Notes under the pieces: model-generated | What the model was told of the DNA's origin: nothing | The model's input: only the letters and a program-made list of their open reading frames with translations | Database searches by the model: none | Position numbers and translations under genes: made by a program | Origin: Pelobates cultripes | Taxonomy: Eukaryota > Chordata > Amphibia > Anura > Pelobatidae | Direction: 5' to 3' | Length of the DNA stretch: 64,000 nucleotides | Assembly (NCBI GenBank): GCA_933207985.1 | Contig: OW240916.1 | Span: forward strand, 133,765,022-133,829,021 | Part shown: piece after piece, positions 11,655 to 22,462 of the stretch | Position numbering within the stretch: position 1 is the first letter of the stretch | Layout of the letters: every line of letters begins with the position of its first letter

Positions 11655-12620
11655 TATAGTTACATAGCTGAAAAGAGACTTGCGTCCATGAAGTTCAGCC
11701 TTCCTCACATTTGCTTTTTGCTGTTGATCCAGAAGGAGGCAAAAAAAAAACAGTTTGAAGCACTTCCAATTTTGCAACAAACTAGGGGAAAAAAATTCCT
11801 TCTTTCCCCTAGAATGGCAGTCAGATTTATGCTTGGATCAGTGTAGTTATTACCATACATTGAAAAATTATAACCCTGAATATTCTGTTTTTGCAAGTAT
11901 GCATCTAGTAGCTGTTTGAACATCTGTATGGACTCTGATAAAACCACTTCTTCAGGCAGAGAATTCCACATCCTTATTGTTCTTACAGTAAAAAAACCTT
12001 TTTTTCTTTCTTCCAGTCTAAACGCATGACCTCATGTCCTATGTAAAGTCCGGTTTGTGAATAGATTTCCACACAATGGTGTGTATTGGCCCCGAATATA
12101 TTTGTATAATGTTATCATATCCCCTCTCAGGCAACGTTTTTCTAAACAAAAGAGGTTTACATTTCTTAACCTTTCTTCATAGCTGATATGTTCCATTCCT
12201 TTTATTAATTTTGTAGCCCGCCTCTGCACTTTTTCTAGTGCCATTATATCCTTCTTTAAAACAGGTGCCCAAAATTGCACAGCGTATTCAATATGTGGTC
12301 TTACCAGTGATTTATAAAGAGGCAAAATGATATTCTCATCTTGAGAATGAATGCCCTTTTTCATGCATGACAATATCTTACAGGCCTTAGCTACTGCTGA
12401 TTGACATTGCACATTGTTGCATAGTTTGTTTTCTATAACAATTCCCAAGTCTTTTTTGTGTGTTGTTATCCCTAATTTGCTTCCATTAAGGGTATACGTT
12501 GCTTATGCATTCCTTTTGCCGAAGTGCATAACTTTGCATTTTTCAATATTATATTTCATCTGCCATTTGAGTGCCCAGTCCCCCAGTCTATCTAAATCCC
12601 TCTGCAGCAAAGTCATATCT
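11655..12620 (-). pseudogene. CR1-like LINE, 3' RT/C-terminal fragment
   Basis: Minus-strand translation shows the CR1 C-terminal region. It includes KCKVMHFG-like sequence near 12540, then LYKSLVRPHIEYAVQFWAP, LEKVQRRATKLI and YEERLR (frame 12448-12032), and finally MWNSLPEEVV near 11970. Several frames are needed, so it is a relic. The 3' end lies at about 11655. The 5' part of the element, with the catalytic RT motifs, is absent, as in most 5'-truncated CR1 copies. It sits between CA-repeat tracts inside the hAT-like element. Confidence 0.85.
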
Positions 12621-12845
12621 CACACTCATACACATACACACACTCACACTCATGCACCACACTTAAACACACATGCACACACACACATGCACACAATCAT
12701 GCACACACACATGCGCACCCACACACGCGCATACACATACACACGCGCATACACACGCGCATACACATACACACGCGCATACACATACACACACGCATAC
12801 ACATACACACACACACTAAAACTCATACAAACAAACACACATAAG
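12621..12845. repeat. ACACGCATAC-type minisatellite
   Basis: Tandem variants of a 10-12-nt ACACGCATAC/ACACATAC unit. This is the second CA-rich tract flanking the CR1 fragment, and it may have been continuous with the one at 11225-11650 before the CR1 inserted. Confidence 0.88.
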
Positions 12846-13123
12846 TGATTTTTTTTTTTATATCTCCAGCAACCCTCCTGATAGCTTACCTTGTGTGTCC
12901 AGGAGAGTGGCTTGGAGTCCTCGTCCTGCTGGGGGGAGTGAAGGGGTCTGGAGCTCTTCGTGCTCCTCTCCCTTCACGTTGCCTCATCTCCCTTTCGCGC
13001 CGTCTCTGTGCATGACGCTGGAAGGAAGTGACAGGCTGTCACTTCCTCCCAGCCGGCCAACATTACAGGGGCCTGGTCGTCGTCTTAAAGGACCGTGGCA
13101 CTCGGCTGGGTCCCTGATGAGCA

Positions 13124-13170
13124 GCAATGTTTCCCGATGCTATAATCATAGCATCGGGGAAACATTCCAG
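13124..13170. repeat. Subterminal hairpin of the hAT-like element
   Basis: Arms reading about AATGTTTCCCGATGCT and AGCATCGGGGAAACATT surround a short ATAATCAT loop. The pairing is nearly perfect, with one bulged G. It lies just inside the right terminus of the element. Confidence 0.7.
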
Positions 13171-13209
13171 GGCGCCGCGGCACACAGTTTGGGAATTGTT
13201 GGATTATAC

Positions 13210-13652
13210 AGTTAAATTAGAAAATCTTATTACTCATTTACAACTATCACAATAATTGTATCCCAATGCATATTTCCTCATTAATCTGCAGCAAGTGCCT
13301 CTGATATGCCAATCACCAGTATCTGTTCTTTGAACTTTTGTCTACTGGTGTTTTATTGGGATGATTTATTTATTTACTATACTATTCCCCCACCCTATTT
13401 TCTTTCTCTTATTATTCAGTCCTTTAAGACGTCCTTTTAAAAACCCTTCATACAGTACATATAGTGATATACACATATTGATAGTGACTGTGACTGAAGG
13501 ATAAGTATTAGTTTGTGATATTTCAGTTAAACTTCAAATAATAACAACTATGTGTGAGATTTCTCTCGATAATACAAAGAATAGCCCTTTCATGGTCCAG
13601 CAAATGCTTAAATTATATGTTATACTGGGTTGATCTAGCCAATTTCATTCAA
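13210..13652. other. No gene recognised before assembly gap
   Basis: AT-rich sequence without a supported feature. It runs directly into the N gap, so anything here may be truncated by the assembly. Confidence 0.4.
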
Positions 13653-13752
13653 NNNNNNNNNNNNNNNNNNNNNNNNNNNNNNNNNNNNNNNNNNNNNNNN
13701 NNNNNNNNNNNNNNNNNNNNNNNNNNNNNNNNNNNNNNNNNNNNNNNNNNNN
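13653..13752. other. Assembly gap (100 N)
   Basis: Exactly 100 Ns, the usual placeholder for a gap of unknown size. It is flanked on the right by (TA)n and a long minisatellite, which is probably why assembly failed. Open frames running through it are artefacts. Confidence 0.97.
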
Positions 13753-14372
13753 TATATATATATATGCACTGCCCACCCGTATACATACACTACCCACCTG
13801 TATATATACACTGCCCACACATATACACACACTGCCCACCCATATATATATACACTGCCCACCTATATACATACACTGCCCACCCATATACATACACTAC
13901 CCACCTATATATATACACTGCCCACCCATATACATACACTACCCACCTGTATATATACACTGCCCACCCATATACACACACTGCCCACCCATATATATAT
14001 ACACTGCCCACCTATATACATACACTGCCCACCCATATACATACACTACCCACCTATATACATACACTGCCCACCCATATATACACACTGCCCACCCATA
14101 TACATACACTGCCCACCAATATACATACACTGCCCACCGATATATATACACTGCCCACCCATATACACACACTGCCCACCCATATACACACACTGCCCAC
14201 CCATATATATACACTGCCCACACATATACACACACTGCCCACTCATACATACACTGCCCACCCATATACACACACTGCCCACCCATATATATATACACAT
14301 ATGCACACACACACACTGCCCCACACACACTGCCCACCCATATATACACATACACTGCATACACTGCCCACC

Positions 14373-14410
<38 letters not shown>

Positions 14411-14930
14411 GCATACACCGCCCACCCATATATATACACACACACTGCCCACCCATATATTCACACACTGCCCACCCATATATTCACATACTGCCCACCC
14501 ATATATACACACACACTGCATACACTGCCCACACATATATACACACACACACATTGCCCCACACATACATACACTGCCCCCCATACACACACTGCCCCCA
14601 CACACACACCGTACACATACACACACACTGCCCCCACACTTACACTGCCCCCACACACACCATGCACATACATACATTGCCCCCACACACACCATGCACA
14701 TACATACATTGCCCCCACACACTGCCCTCCCCATACACACATTGCCCCGACACACATACACTGCCCTGACACCATACACATTCATACACTGCCCCCCATA
14801 CACATACACAGCCCCACATACACACACACATTGCCCCACACACCCTACACATTCACTCACTACACCCCCCCCCACACACACACTGAACCTTTCACACACA
14901 CTGCACCACTCACACACACCACTGCTCCTA
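13753..14930. repeat. Minisatellite, unit around CACTGCCCACCCATATACATA
   Basis: About 1.2 kb of tandem units of roughly 19-24 nt built on ACTGCCCACC plus a variable TA/CA spacer. Units grade into ACTGCCCCCACACACAC variants from about 14560, so unit composition changes along the array. It begins at the gap, so its full length is unknown. Long open frames here on both strands are repeat translations. Confidence 0.93.
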
Positions 14931-15037
14931 TGCCCTACTACAGCCTCATATCATAGCAGACCCCAGGTAAGTTGTCAAACTGTTCTCAAACTGTTTGACT
15001 ACTTACTTTCAAATTATTTTTAACATTTACTTAGTCC

Positions 15038-15366
15038 TTAAAGGACCACTATAGGCACCCAGACAACTTCAGCTCAATGAAGTGGTCTGGGTGCCAGGTC
15101 CCTCTAGTTTTAACCCTGCAGCTGAAAACAAAGCAGTTTCAGAGAAACTGCTATGTTTCACTAAGGGTTAATCCAGCTTCTGTTGCTGTCTCACTGACAG
15201 CTGCTAGAGGTGCTTCCGCGATTCATACTGTGAATGCGTGTGCTGAATTCGAGAATGCGAGAATTCCCCAGAGCCGAGGGAGCCCGGCGCAGGAGAAAGG
15301 TAAGTGGTTGAAGGGGTTTTAACCCCTTCAGCCCAGCGGGAGGGGGGAACTATAGTGCTCCTTTAA
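15038..15366. mobile_element. TTAA MITE (same family as 3688)
   Basis: 329 bp between TTAA sites. The left end TTAAAGGACCACTATAGGC has the same ACCCAGAC-ACTTCA hairpin as the 3688 copy; the right end is AACTATAGTGCTCCTTTAA. The right-end GCCAGGAAAAC hairpin seen in the other copies is missing, so this is a shorter variant. An AGGTAAG heptamer sits at 15298. Confidence 0.85.
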
Positions 15367-15434
15367 TATTTTGTCTTGAAGGGCCCTGGATCTAATTTTG
15401 TCCGGGGGCCCAGGAGGCTGTCAGTCCATCCCTG
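15367..15434. repeat. Terminal fragment of a hAT-like repeat
   Basis: A short segment with inverted GGGCCCTGGATC and GGGGGCCC ending in GTCAGTCCATCCCTG, a terminus resembling that at 16880-16893. Only one end is visible, so the assignment is weak. Confidence 0.35.
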
Positions 15435-15521
15435 TGTGTGTGTGTATATAGGTGATGTAGTGTGTGTTTAGGGGTGTAGTATGTGTTTGCTTACAAGGTA
15501 TCTAGTGTGTGTATGTGTATA

Positions 15522-15577
<56 letters not shown>

Positions 15578-15745
15578 GAAGTATTGTGTATGTGTGTGGT
15601 GCAGTGTGTTGGGGGGGGGTTCTGTGTGTATGTGAGGGGTGCATTATGTGTGTGTGAGAGAGTGCTGTGTGAGAGAGAGTGCTGGGTGTGATGGGTGTGA
15701 GAGTGCTGTGTGAGAGAGTGCTGGGTGTGCTGGGTGTGTCAATGC
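15435..15745. repeat. TG/TA microsatellite and GAGAGTGCTGTGT repeats
   Basis: TG-rich sequence, a (TA)n run at about 15539-15573, then tandem GAGAGAGTGCTGTGTG-type units from about 15655. The same unit resumes at 16205-16335 after an intervening 460-bp non-repeat segment. Confidence 0.85.
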
Positions 15746-15746
15746 C

Positions 15747-16204
15747 ACTGATTGATGTGTTAAGTATTATTGATTAATTGTTGTAATTATGTGTGGCATA
15801 TAATTGTGTTTGGCATATAATTGTGTTTGCCATATACATTTCTCAGCTTGAAAAAAACCACACTGGTCGAAACGTTATTTTGCACATTCTGGTGACAATT
15901 AATTGCCGAAATTGAACCTTTTGGGTGCCCTTATCCTTTCTTTTGAACGGAATCACTAGGAGCACTAAACGAGGATCTAAACAGAAACCACGGTAGGGCA
16001 AAAAATGGAGACTAAAACAAGCCTTAAATAGGCTCAAACAACATTGGGTTGCCTAGATGACATGGTCCCTTTCAGGTAATGACATCATGGCTTTATCTTT
16101 TATTGCTAGGGGTTGCACTTCGTCCTGCGAACCAGCAGAGGAAGCCGTTCGCGGGACCAAAGGTAAGCATTATATTCAGGCCGGACGGCCATGTAGAGCA
16201 TTCG
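15747..16204. mobile_element. Possible PLE-derived segment inside a microsatellite
   Basis: A non-repetitive island between two tracts of the same GAGAGTGCTGTGT repeat. At 15847-15876 it contains a CTTGA...GGTCGAAACGTT hairpin like the one in the PLE at 36511. Placement between two halves of one microsatellite suggests insertion, but no clear TSD can be read because the flanks are repetitive. An AGGTAAG heptamer is at 16161. Confidence 0.35.
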
Positions 16205-16335
16205 GGTGTGAGAGAGTGCTATGTGAGAGAGTGCTGTGTGAGAGAGTGCTGTGTGTGTGAGAGTGCTGTGTGTGTGTGAGAGTGATGTGAGAGTGCTGGG
16301 TGTGAGAAAGTGCTGTGTGTGATGGGTGAGAGAGT
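16205..16335. repeat. GAGAGTGCTGTGT minisatellite
   Basis: Tandem units of GTGAGAGAGTGCT and GTGTGTGA variants, continuing the repeat seen before 15747. Confidence 0.88.
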
Positions 16336-16359
16336 GCTGTATAAATGTTAGAATGGATT

Positions 16360-16893
16360 GTGTGTGTTTGGGGGGGGGTTAAATAAACAAATAAACTAAG
16401 CAGGCATTATGTCCCCTCCCTCCCTCCCTTCTTACCTTTAGCCTGGGAGGGAGGGGGGGGGGGCGGCACACTGGTGACTGGGAGGCAGTGTTCCCTGGTG
16501 GTCCTCGTGGTTAGTGAACTCTAGCCCGCTTAGCCTGTGGGGCTAGAGTTCACTCACGCGAGATCCGGTTGTTGCCATGGCAACGCGCCGGATCTCGCAA
16601 GAGGAACCCGGTGGAGCTGTAAGTTAGAGCTCCGCTGGTCCTCTCTCCTGGCGGCTGTCTCCCTCACTCTCTCCCCGCCAGCGGCCGCATTATACAGCAT
16701 GTGGGCCGGTGAGGGAGATCTTTGATCTCCCCACCGGCCCGTCATGGCACACAGCGGGGCGGGCGCTCGGATAGCGCCGGCCTTGCATAGACCAGCCGGG
16801 GAGATCCTGGGACCTCCCCTGCCGGCCTCGGCCCATGGCCACCGTGGCCCACCGGGCATTTGCCCGGTGTGCCCGATGGCCAGTCCGGGCCTG
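16360..16893. mobile_element. GC-rich repeat ending in CCAGTCCGGGCCTG
   Basis: A GC-rich segment with paired stretches: CTAGCCCGCTTAGC/GCTAG near 16522, GATCCGG.../CCGGATC near 16562-16597, and CACCGGGCATTTGCCCGGTG at 16848-16867. It ends in GGCCAGTCCGGGCCTG. This terminus recurs in vertebrate non-autonomous hAT-like repeats. The left end is unclear, so boundaries are approximate. A CTTACCT (reverse splice-donor heptamer) is at 16431. Confidence 0.5.
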
Positions 16894-17099
16894 GCAAAGA
16901 CGACACATAGAATTCAAAGTTGAGTTGTGATACAGGGGTTAAAGCGACATGAGTGCAGATAAGACACAGGTTTAATGGAAAATAGACACCATCTGCCAAC
17001 TCAACTTATATCACGACTCAACTTTCTTTTTCTAATTCAAAGTATTGGTCCACTCACAGTAAAACATTTAATTATACAGTAAGCACACCCACATGCAGA

Positions 17100-18530
17100 C
17101 ACAGACAATCTAACGGACACAAGCTCATTTATGCACAGGCTCACAGACAGACAATCTCATATATACGCTCATTGACATAAAAACACAAGCTCACTGATGT
17201 ACACAAATATGCTCACTGACAGACAATCTCACTGACACACACAGACAAGCTTATTGGTACACACACATATTTAGTACAGACAAACTCTGACATGCATAAG
17301 CTTACTACAGACAAGCTCACTGTCACTCACACACACACATGCTCACTAATAGACACATGCTAACTACAAACAAGCACACTGACACATACATGCTCACTAC
17401 GGAAAAGCAAACACACACATGATCACTACAGAAAATCTCACTGATACACACATGCTTCCTACAGACAAGCTCACTGATGCACACATGCTCACTACAGACA
17501 AGCTCACTGACGCACACATGCTCACTACAGACAAGCTCACTGACACACCCATGCTCCCTACAGAAAAGCTAATTGACACACACATGCTTACTACAGACAA
17601 GCTTACACACACATGCTCACTACAGACAAGTTCAATGACACACACATGCTCACAACAGACAAGCTCACACACATGCTCACTACAGAAAAATGCACACACA
17701 TGTTCACTACAGACAAGTTCACTGACACACAAACACACTTAAGACAAGCACACTGTCACACAAATGCTCACCACAGACACATTCACTGACACACATGCTC
17801 TCTACAGAAAAGCTAATTGACATACACATGCTCACTACAGAATAGCTCACTGACACACACAAACTCCCTACAGACAAGCTCACTTACACACATAAACTCA
17901 CTAAAGACAAGCTCACTGTCACACAGAGTCACCACAGACAAGTTCACAGACACACATATACAGAAAAGCTCAGTGACACACACATGCTCCATACAGACAA
18001 GCTCACTGATGCACACATGCTTACTACAGACAAACTCACTGACACACACATGCTCACTGACACACACATGATCCCTACAGACAAGCTCATTGAAGCACAC
18101 ATACTATCTACAGACAAACTCACTGACACACACATGCTCCCTACAGACAAGCTCACTGACACACACGCTCCTTACAGACAAACTCACTGACACACACACG
18201 CTCCCTACAGACAAGCTCACTGATGCACACAGGCTCCCTACAGACAAGCTCACTGACACACATGCTCCCTACAGACAAACTCACTGACACACACATGCTT
18301 CCAACAGACAAGCCCACTGGCACACACATTCTCGCAACAAACAAGCTCACTGACACACACGAACACACATACAAGCTCACTAACTAGCAGACACACACAC
18401 AAGCTCACTCAGGAGCAGACACACACAAAAACACACACATACAAGCTCACTCACTAGCAGCCACCCATACAAGGTGAGTAACACATACAAGTTACTCAGT
18501 AGCAGCCACACACACAAGCTCACTCAGAAG

Positions 18531-18564
<34 letters not shown>

Positions 18565-18775
18565 GCTCACTCACTAGCAGCCACACACACACACAAGCTC
18601 ACTCAGGAGCAGGCACACACATACACACATACACACACACACACACACACAAGCTTACTCACTAGCAACCACACACACACACACACACAAACTCACTCAG
18701 GAGCAGGCACACACATACACACACACACACACACACAAGCTCACTCACTAACAGCAACACACATGCAATTACTGT
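17100..18775. repeat. Large minisatellite, unit around ACACACATGCTCACTACAGA
   Basis: About 1.7 kb of head-to-tail units of roughly 28-32 nt with the cores TGCTC-CTACAGA and CAAGCTCACTGAC. The 3' third (from about 18360) shifts to (AC)n with AAGCTCACTCA-TAGCAG units. Many open frames on both strands are repeat translations. No gene. Confidence 0.95.
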
Positions 18776-19025
18776 CATGGGCTGAAGCTTACCTGGCATT
18801 GGTAGGTAAGTTACCGTTTTGTGGCCTCTTCCTCCTAGAGAGGTCAGCAACGTGTGCCGGGGCAGAGCTTCCATCAAGGAGGTGGGGCTTACTTGCAGAG
18901 GTGGGACATGTGGCCAGAATCGATGTACATTTTGAGGGGAGACTGACAGGTCTCCCTCCGGCCGCCAGCAGACAAATTGCGGCCGACCAGCCCTCAGCTC
19001 CTTCGTTTCGTTCCGAATGGTAATT
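18776..19025. repeat. Non-tandem tail of the minisatellite element, related to 20690-20945
   Basis: Shares ordered blocks with 20690-20945: GGCCTCTTCC, GGCAGAGCTT and GGGAGACTG-CAG-----CTCCCTC-GGCC. Both copies follow a CA-rich minisatellite. This suggests a composite repeat element consisting of a minisatellite plus a unique tail, present twice. Confidence 0.6.
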
Positions 19026-19924
19026 CGGATGAATTTCGGGCAATTCAGACATTCGGATACATCTAAGCGGCAGGTGGGGGCCCTAAATTAGAATGGGGGG
19101 GAACCTAAATTAGCGGTGGGTGGGGGCCCTAAATTAGAATGAGGGGGGAGGACCTAATGTCCTCCCCCCTGGCCCCCCACCCCTGAGCAGCGGGTGGGGC
19201 CCTAAATACTAATTAGGGGGGGACCTAATGTCCTGCCCCTTGGCCCCCACCCCTGAGCCCCCACTCTGATTGGTGGATTAAGTAACCAATCAGAGAGTTA
19301 TGAGTCAAATTACACAGTGTGGGAAAATTCCAAAGAACTTTCCCACGCTGTGTAAAATGACACAGAGCACTCTGATTGGATTTCAAACCAACAAATTAGA
19401 GTGCTGTGACAGGTAAATGTAGAGACTTACCTGTCAGTCTCTTCATTTACCAGTCAGAGCACTTTGATTGGAATCCACCAATCAGAGTGCTCTGAGCCTA
19501 ATTGCAAGGCAGGACAAGGCTTTATAAGCCTTCCCCTGCCCTGCAGAGCTCAGTGTGCGCTGAGCCCTCCCCGGGTGAAGATAGATAATATTTTTTTTGC
19601 GCTCGTTTTTTTTTTTTTTTTGCGTTGGTTATTATGGATTTTTATTTGGCCTTTTTTGGGGCTGAGAAAAGAAGATTTTAGAAGAAAGAAAACATCAAAT
19701 GGTAAATTTATTTTTTTACGAGTACTTAGTTAAATGGTCCCCCCTCATTATTTTTAGGGTGAGAGGGGTAGGTAGGGGTTAATTTTTTGGGGAGAGGGGT
19801 GACTAGGGGTTTGAGGACCCCAAGTCATCTGGGGGAGGGGGGGTTATTTTTTTATTTAGGGCCCTGACCCGACCGCTGGGTGGGGACCAGGGAGGAGGAC
19901 ATAAGGCCCCCCCAATTAGTATTT
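19026..19924. repeat. GGGGGCCCTAAATTAG repeats and palindromic CAATCAGAG block
   Basis: From 19070 to 19240 the phrase GTGGGGGCCCTAAATTAGA recurs about four times. From 19265 to 19500 several complementary phrases (CCAATCAGAG/CTCTGATTGG, CACAGTGTGGGAAA/TTTCCCACGCTGTG) form nested inverted repeats typical of a palindromic MITE. From 19590 there is a T-run and then GC-rich sequence with more CCCTAAATTAG-like relatives. No gene. Confidence 0.55.
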
Positions 19925-20535
19925 ACGGCCCCCATCCACACACACACGCAGACTGCTGAGTACACACACACACAGACTGCTGAGTACACACAGACTGCTT
20001 AGTACATACACACAGTACACTGATTACACACACAAAAAACACACACAGAGAGACTGCTGAATATACACACACAGACTGCTGAGTACATACACACAGTACA
20101 CTGAATACACACACAACAAACACACAGAGAGACTGCTGAATACACACACCCACAGACTGCTGAGTACACACAGTCAGACTGCTGAGTACACACAGACAGT
20201 ATACTGAATACACACACAAACAGACTGCTAAATACACACAGAATGTTGAATACATACACATATTGCTGAATGCACACAGGCTGCCAAATACACACACACA
20301 CAGACTGCTGAATACATACAGAATGCTGAATACACATACGCAGACTGCTGAACACACACTGCTGAACACACACAGAGAGACTGCTGAATACACACACACA
20401 CAGACTGCTGAACACACACAGAGAGATTGCTGAATGCACACGGACTGCTGAATACACACAGGCTGCTTTATACACACACACACACACACACATACTGCTG
20501 AATACACCCAGACTACTGCATACACACAGACTGCT
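19925..20535. repeat. Minisatellite, unit around CAGACTGCTGAATACACACA
   Basis: About 600 bp of tandem units based on GACTGCTGA-TACACACA with variable CA spacers. The 211-aa and 200-aa minus-strand frames here are repeat translations (VCVFSSLCVC-like) with no domain. Confidence 0.94.
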
Positions 20536-20945
20536 GTGGCTGGAGACAGGGCTTGTGTGTGGTAGTGGAGCTAGCATACTGGGGATGGAGCCTGCTCGCA
20601 CGAGGCGCAGCAGCAAGCTCATTGACACACACAAGCTTCACCACTAGCAGACATACACACACACACACAAGGCTGATTATATTAAGCTTAACTTGCACTG
20701 ACTGGAGGCTGTTGCTGGGGGGTCAGATAGCCATTTTTGGCCTCTTCCAACTGCAGCAAGATCTGCTGCTTAACAGTGTGGGCAGAGCTTGGTGGCTGCA
20801 GGCAGGGCTTGTGTGTGGGGGTGGAGGTTGCATACTGGGGGTGGAGCCTGCTCGCACGAGGCACAGCAGGAGCCTGTGTGCCGGGGAAGCTGCTGGGAAA
20901 TTGTAAGGGAGACTGTCAGTGCTCCCTCTGGCCCCAGAAGCCCAC
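20536..20945. repeat. Duplicated GC-rich tail segment
   Basis: About 80 bp at 20536-20615 (GGCTGGAGACAGGGCTTGTG ... GCACGAGGCGCAGCAG) is repeated at about 20793-20870 with around 85-90% identity. The segment 20690-20790 between them matches the tail at 18776. The arrangement looks like a partial tandem duplication within one repeat family. Confidence 0.65.
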
Positions 20946-21041
20946 AGCAGCCCACAGCATCTTTCTCCATCCTCCAGCACCTCTCTATAGCCCACAGCAT
21001 CTCTCTCCAGCATCTCCCAGCAGTGTGCACCTCTCTCCTGA

Positions 21042-21082
21042 ATTCCCTTGGACTGTAACAGGCTGTTACAGTCCAAGGGAAT
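21042..21082. repeat. Perfect 20-bp inverted repeat, 1-nt spacer
   Basis: The left arm at 21042-21061 and right arm at 21063-21082 are perfect reverse complements (ATTCCCTTGGACTGTAACAG and its complement), separated by one G. This is a strong hairpin or cruciform candidate. A hairpin of the same geometry but unrelated sequence lies at 22338. Confidence 0.9.
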
Positions 21083-21199
21083 ATAATAAAAGCACATGGC
21101 TCTGCAAGTTGCCGAGACAGTCCCGGGAGAGTAAATTGCCCAGGATAGACTCCAGCTTGTTGGGACGGAACCGGTAAAAACAGGACAGTTGGCAACTAT

Positions 21200-21835
21200 G
21201 GCAGTGGAAGCTGTCCCAACGCTAACCTGTACACAAGCACTTGATTGAGTATTGCTAATGGAAATGATGATGATCCAGGTACAGGTGATGTTGGTGGTGA
21301 TGTTGGTGGAGGCAGTGCTGGTAACACCACCAGTAAGCTATTTGTACCAGTGGTAGCAGTTGCAGCTGATGTCTCAACTGCCTACATTGAATGAGACAAT
21401 TTAACAGCAGATACAGATGTCCTCGTAGGTAGTGGACATGATACAGGAGGTGAGTGCACACTAGCCAGAAAATACTAGGCTGCTGTCTGTCCTCTCCACA
21501 CTTTGCTCTTCTAATTCCTCTGACTCATCATTCTCATAGTCGAATAGTTCTTTGACCCAGGGTGAAAGGGCCTTGTCTGCAGTGGTGGGGGAAAAAGTTC
21601 TCATCATTGGATTTATCACTGCTACCATCAGCAACACCGGACATTGAGGTCACTACTAGAGGTACTTGATGCAAGATACAGCATAAGACTACACCTTGTT
21701 TCACACTCGAATTGATGGGCTAACTCCAAGACCAAGACTGGAACTTGAAAGTATAAACACACTGGATCACTGCTGGTTTGTCTTCCCCAGTAGCAAAGTC
21801 AAAGTAACTGAAAAAATGATGCATTGGAGGTATAG
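21200..21835 (-). pseudogene. Eroded coding-like segment, possible BED-finger/hAT relic
   Basis: On the minus strand several open blocks in shifting frames look protein-like. HHFFSYFDFATGEDKPAV (about 21818-21765) resembles the start of a BED-type zinc finger as found in hAT transposases. A later acidic block reads DYENDESEELEE (about 21540-21505). Stops and frame changes separate them. No catalytic domain is visible. It may be the decayed N-terminal end of a hAT gene or chance. Confidence 0.25.
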
Positions 21836-22462
21836 TTAAAGGGACACCATAGTCACCAGTGCAACTACATGTATTCCTGACCCTATAGTGTTAACACAAC
21901 CATCTAGCCTCCCTGGGCCCCTCATACCTCCATAAATATAGTAAAAATCTTACTGTGTTCAAGCCAGAAGCTGTAAATCTGCATGCTGTTTGCCTAAAAA
22001 AAACAGTCTGCTGACATCATCAGAAGTTGTAGCCTGATCCAATCACAGTGCTTCCCCATAGGATTGGCTGAGACTGACAAAGAGGCAGATCAGGGGCAGA
22101 GCCAGCACAATTCAAACACAGCCCTGACATATCAGCATCTCCTCAGAGAGATTAATTGAATCAATGAATCTCTATGAGGAAAGTTCAGTGTCTGCATGCA
22201 GTGGGAGGAGATACTGAATCACAGGATGCTCGTGCACAGCAGATCTGAGTGGATGGAGGCATATTATGCCTCCATCAACTCCGGAGTCCCTCTGGTTCAC
22301 TGTGAGTGACTGCAACTGGAGGTGTTCCTAGCTTTCAATGTAAACACTGTATTTTCTCAGAAAATACAGTGTTTACATGAGAACGGCTGCAGGGAGCTTT
22401 AGTTCTCACCTGAACAACCTCATTAAGCTGAAGTTGTTCAGGTGACTATAGTGTCCCTTTAA
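21836..22462. mobile_element. TTAA MITE, second family
   Basis: 627 bp with TTAAAGGGACACCATAGTCA on the left and TGACTATAGTGTCCCTTTAA on the right, flanked by TTAA. Near the right end is a perfect 20-bp hairpin (arms 22338-22357 and 22359-22378, one-nt spacer). A weaker hairpin, GAACAACCTCATTAAGCTGAAGTTGTTC, lies near 22412. The terminal motif CTATAGTG is shared with the 3688 family, suggesting related transposases. No ORF. Confidence 0.88.

Larger units (their letters stand above)
10929..13201. mobile_element. hAT-like non-autonomous element expanded by SSRs
   Basis: The left terminus CAGTGGTTCCCAAAC (10929) is inverted at the right end as GTTTGGGAATTGTTG (13187-13201). Flanking 8-mers GATTATGC (10921-10928) and GATTATAC (13202-13209) match 7 of 8, as expected for a hAT 8-bp TSD. 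No transposase is present. Inside are CA-rich microsatellites, a CR1 fragment (11655-12620), a GC-rich segment and a hairpin near the right end. The element is probably an originally short MITE enlarged by repeat growth and insertion. Confidence 0.75.

Noticed and set aside
13554..15023. 489-aa open frame on the plus strand and several long minus-strand frames
   Set aside because: They run through the N gap and a minisatellite; the sequence is only repeated Tyr/Thr/His/Pro or Cys/Val/Tyr/Gly units.
17100..18775. CRISPR array (regular repeats with spacers)
   Set aside because: Units are a eukaryotic minisatellite: the spacers are as repetitive as the repeats, no leader or cas genes, vertebrate-type surroundings.
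19923..20634. 200- and 211-aa minus-strand frames rich in Cys/Val/Ser
   Set aside because: Translations of the GACTGCTGA-TACACACA minisatellite, with no domain, overlapping each other.
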